Shown piece by piece: positions 4,363 through 5,119 of a stretch of DNA of 5,119 nt (its first letter is position 1; each line of letters begins with the position of its first letter). The notes below the pieces were generated by a model that made no database searches, was not told where the DNA came from, and saw only the letters and a list, made by a program, of their open reading frames with translations. The stretch lies in NCBI GenBank assembly GCA_019323665.1, contig JAHWHA010000150.1, positions 1 to 5,119 of the forward strand, in the 5' to 3' direction. Both the position numbers and the translations under genes were made by a program. Origin of the DNA: Candidatus Woesearchaeota archaeon (GTDB taxonomy: Archaea; Nanobdellota; Nanobdellia; Woesearchaeales; JAGVZT01).

Positions 4363-4375
4363 CCAAATGCAAGAG
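4363..4375 (+). other. tRNA-Ser anticodon-loop intron (37/38, 13 nt)
   Basis: The loop between the anticodon stem strands is 20 nt where 7 are needed. CTCGAA (4357-4362) and A (4376) make a normal loop, leaving 13 nt at the canonical site. The fold is small: CTCG against CAAG (4370-4373) with one C-A mismatch, 3-nt bulges AAC and AGA, and a 2-bp inner helix. It is near the lower size limit for archaeal tRNA introns. Confidence 0.75.
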
Positions 4376-4422
4376 AGCAGCTGTCCGCAAGGACTTCCCG
4401 GTTCAAATCCGGGCACTGGCGC

Positions 4423-4431
4423 TTTTTTTTT
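4423..4431 (+). terminator. oligo-T terminator of tRNA-Ser
   Basis: A run of nine Ts starts two bases after the tRNA 3' end and stops six bases before the convergent M23 gene's stop codon. Confidence 0.8.
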
Positions 4432-4437
4432 AGAATT

Positions 4438-5119
4438 CTACCACTTAAACCAGACCTCAGGGTCAAGATAAACAGCGCAGCCACCAATCCAGGGACTTGT
4501 CCAGTCGCCGGTATAGGGTTTATCAGTCTGGATCAGCTCAAAATGCAGATGGTCTCCAGTGCTATAACCCTTGCTCGCCTGGTATGCAATAACATCTCCA
4601 GCCTTCACATCAACATAACCATTTTTACGATATGCTGCCAAAATGCTCTCTGGCACAGTGTTGTGGGCGATAGTTGTATAGATATATTTATGCTCTGGAT
4701 AAAGCTGATTGTGCCAAAGAACAATAGAAGTGTCACCTCTGCCCACATTTGGTCCGCTCAGATGCAAAGGTCCGATGTGAATAATTCTACCATCATCCAC
4801 AGCCCTAATGCTTATGTCATTATATTCAACATAGTCAAACCCAGTGTGGAAGCCGCATGACTGGTAAGAAACATACTTGCCAAATGCATTAGAGTCGTAA
4901 ATCTCATGCATATTCCTGAATGGTTTCACAGGGAAATAGTAAGGCTCATAAACACTACCTGCTCTTTCAATAGTGACAAGGTTACTTGAAATCCAGCCTC
5001 TGTCTCCTCGCTCTGTAATAATCTCAATCCAGTTGTTACCATCCTCATAGATTATTTTTCCATCATACACATAAAACCGCTCTCCTGCGCTCATTGTTCT
5101 GCGCACAACTGTCTCAGTG
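4438..5119 (-). CDS. M23-family metallopeptidase with SH3-like domain (5' end outside window)
   Basis: The frame stays open to the right edge, so the real start lies outside; the GTG at 5104-5106 is not taken as the start because in-frame codons before it (TETVV) continue the SH3-like strand. Numbered from the first visible codon, residues 1 to about 50 look like a bacterial-type SH3 domain (GERFYVYDG, NNWIEI, RGWISSNLV). Residues about 85-215 form the LytM/M23 domain. HTGFD gives zinc ligands His91 and Asp95, and GDHLHFE gives His190 and the zinc ligand His192; TTIAH (His152) matches the usual catalytic histidine. All key residues are present, so it is probably active. M23 enzymes cut Gly- or D-Ala-containing peptide links in peptidoglycan. 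In an archaeon without such a wall, the target would be outside the cell or a different substrate; this is inference. Confidence 0.88.
   Translation of the reverse strand, partial: TETVVRRTMSAGERFYVYDGKIIYEDGNNWIEIITERGDRGWISSNLVTIERAGSVYEPYYFPVKPFRNMHEIYDSNAFGKYVSYQSCGFHTGFDYVEYNDISIRAVDDGRIIHIGPLHLSGPNVGRGDTSIVLWHNQLYPEHKYIYTTIAHNTVPESILAAYRKNGYVDVKAGDVIAYQASKGYSTGDHLHFELIQTDKPYTGDWTSPWIGGCAVYLDPEVWFKW

Larger units (their letters stand above)
4291..4421 (+). tRNA. tRNA-Ser(CGA) with two introns
   Basis: The acceptor stem is GCCAGTG (4291-4297) with CACTGGC (4414-4420), seven perfect pairs. The discriminator is G73 at 4421, as expected for archaeal tRNA-Ser. The D-stem is GCA/TGC (4300-4302/4348-4350) with G18G19 at 4309-4310. 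The anticodon stem is GCTGC (4352-4356) with GCAGC (4377-4381), and the anticodon is CGA (4359-4361). The long variable arm GTCC-GCAA-GGAC (4383-4394) is diagnostic of a class II tRNA and has a GNRA loop. The T-arm is CCCGG-TTCAAAT-CCGGG (4397-4413). CCA is not encoded. After splicing, length is about 86-88 nt. The identical 5' end at 4236 is an alternative start; it sits better for the promoter, but its D-loop does not fit the D-loop intron fold as well as copy 2. Confidence 0.87.

Noticed and set aside
4236..4421. Split or permuted tRNA as the explanation for the repeated 5' end
   Set aside because: All tRNA parts are present in normal order downstream of 4291, so no trans-splicing or permutation is needed.
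4289..4471. 60-codon frame over the tRNA-Ser gene
   Set aside because: It lies over tRNA-Ser and its introns, and the T-run terminator falls inside it.
1..5119. CRISPR array, transposon or toxin-antitoxin pair
   Set aside because: I see no regularly spaced repeats, transposase motifs, terminal inverted repeats flanking a gene, or a recognisable toxin or antitoxin.

Overview
The window looks archaeal, most likely from a DPANN-type lineage; the lineage is an inference, the domain assignment is firmer. Evidence for Archaea: TATA boxes sit about 26 bases upstream of inferred transcript starts, two genes appear to be leaderless, there is a Dph6-type diphthine-ammonia ligase (diphthamide synthesis is archaeal/eukaryotic), and two tRNA genes are interrupted by introns that fold into bulge-helix-bulge (BHB) motifs.

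Layout. Positions 1-91 hold the possible 3' end of a plus-strand gene and two hairpins. Next come an AT-rich terminator and a minus-strand gene (219-1079) for a secreted lipoprotein with a Kazal protease-inhibitor domain. Its strong Shine-Dalgarno fixes the start. A gap with a doubtful 35-codon ORF (1258-1365) follows, then an unrecognised minus-strand gene (1450-2133). That gene is divergent from a plus-strand pair: a nitroreductase (2248-2802) overlapping a dph6-like gene (2790-3518). Both sides of this divergent region have a TATA box at leaderless spacing, and the nitroreductase side has an inverted repeat around its TATA box.

The main result is in 3520-4431. A tRNA-Glu(CTC) gene at 3553-3746 is split by three introns, in the D-loop, at the canonical anticodon-loop site 37/38 and in the T-loop. 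Removing them gives a clean 75-nt tRNA. About 550 bp further on, a tRNA-Ser(CGA) gene (4291-4421) has a D-loop intron and a 13-nt anticodon-loop intron. It is preceded by an exact 14-nt copy of its own 5' end (4236-4249). The promoter is placed for that upstream copy, and the copy can fold back into a private stem, leaving the second copy free to form the tRNA. A small ParB-like reading frame (3785-4000, minus) lies between the tRNAs.

The right edge holds the C-terminal 226 codons of an SH3-like/M23 metallopeptidase (minus, continuing past the window). With the Kazal lipoprotein it suggests a cell that acts on its surroundings, possibly a host or bacterial neighbours. The two multi-intron tRNAs predict that the genome encodes a tRNA-splicing endonuclease able to cut outside the canonical position.
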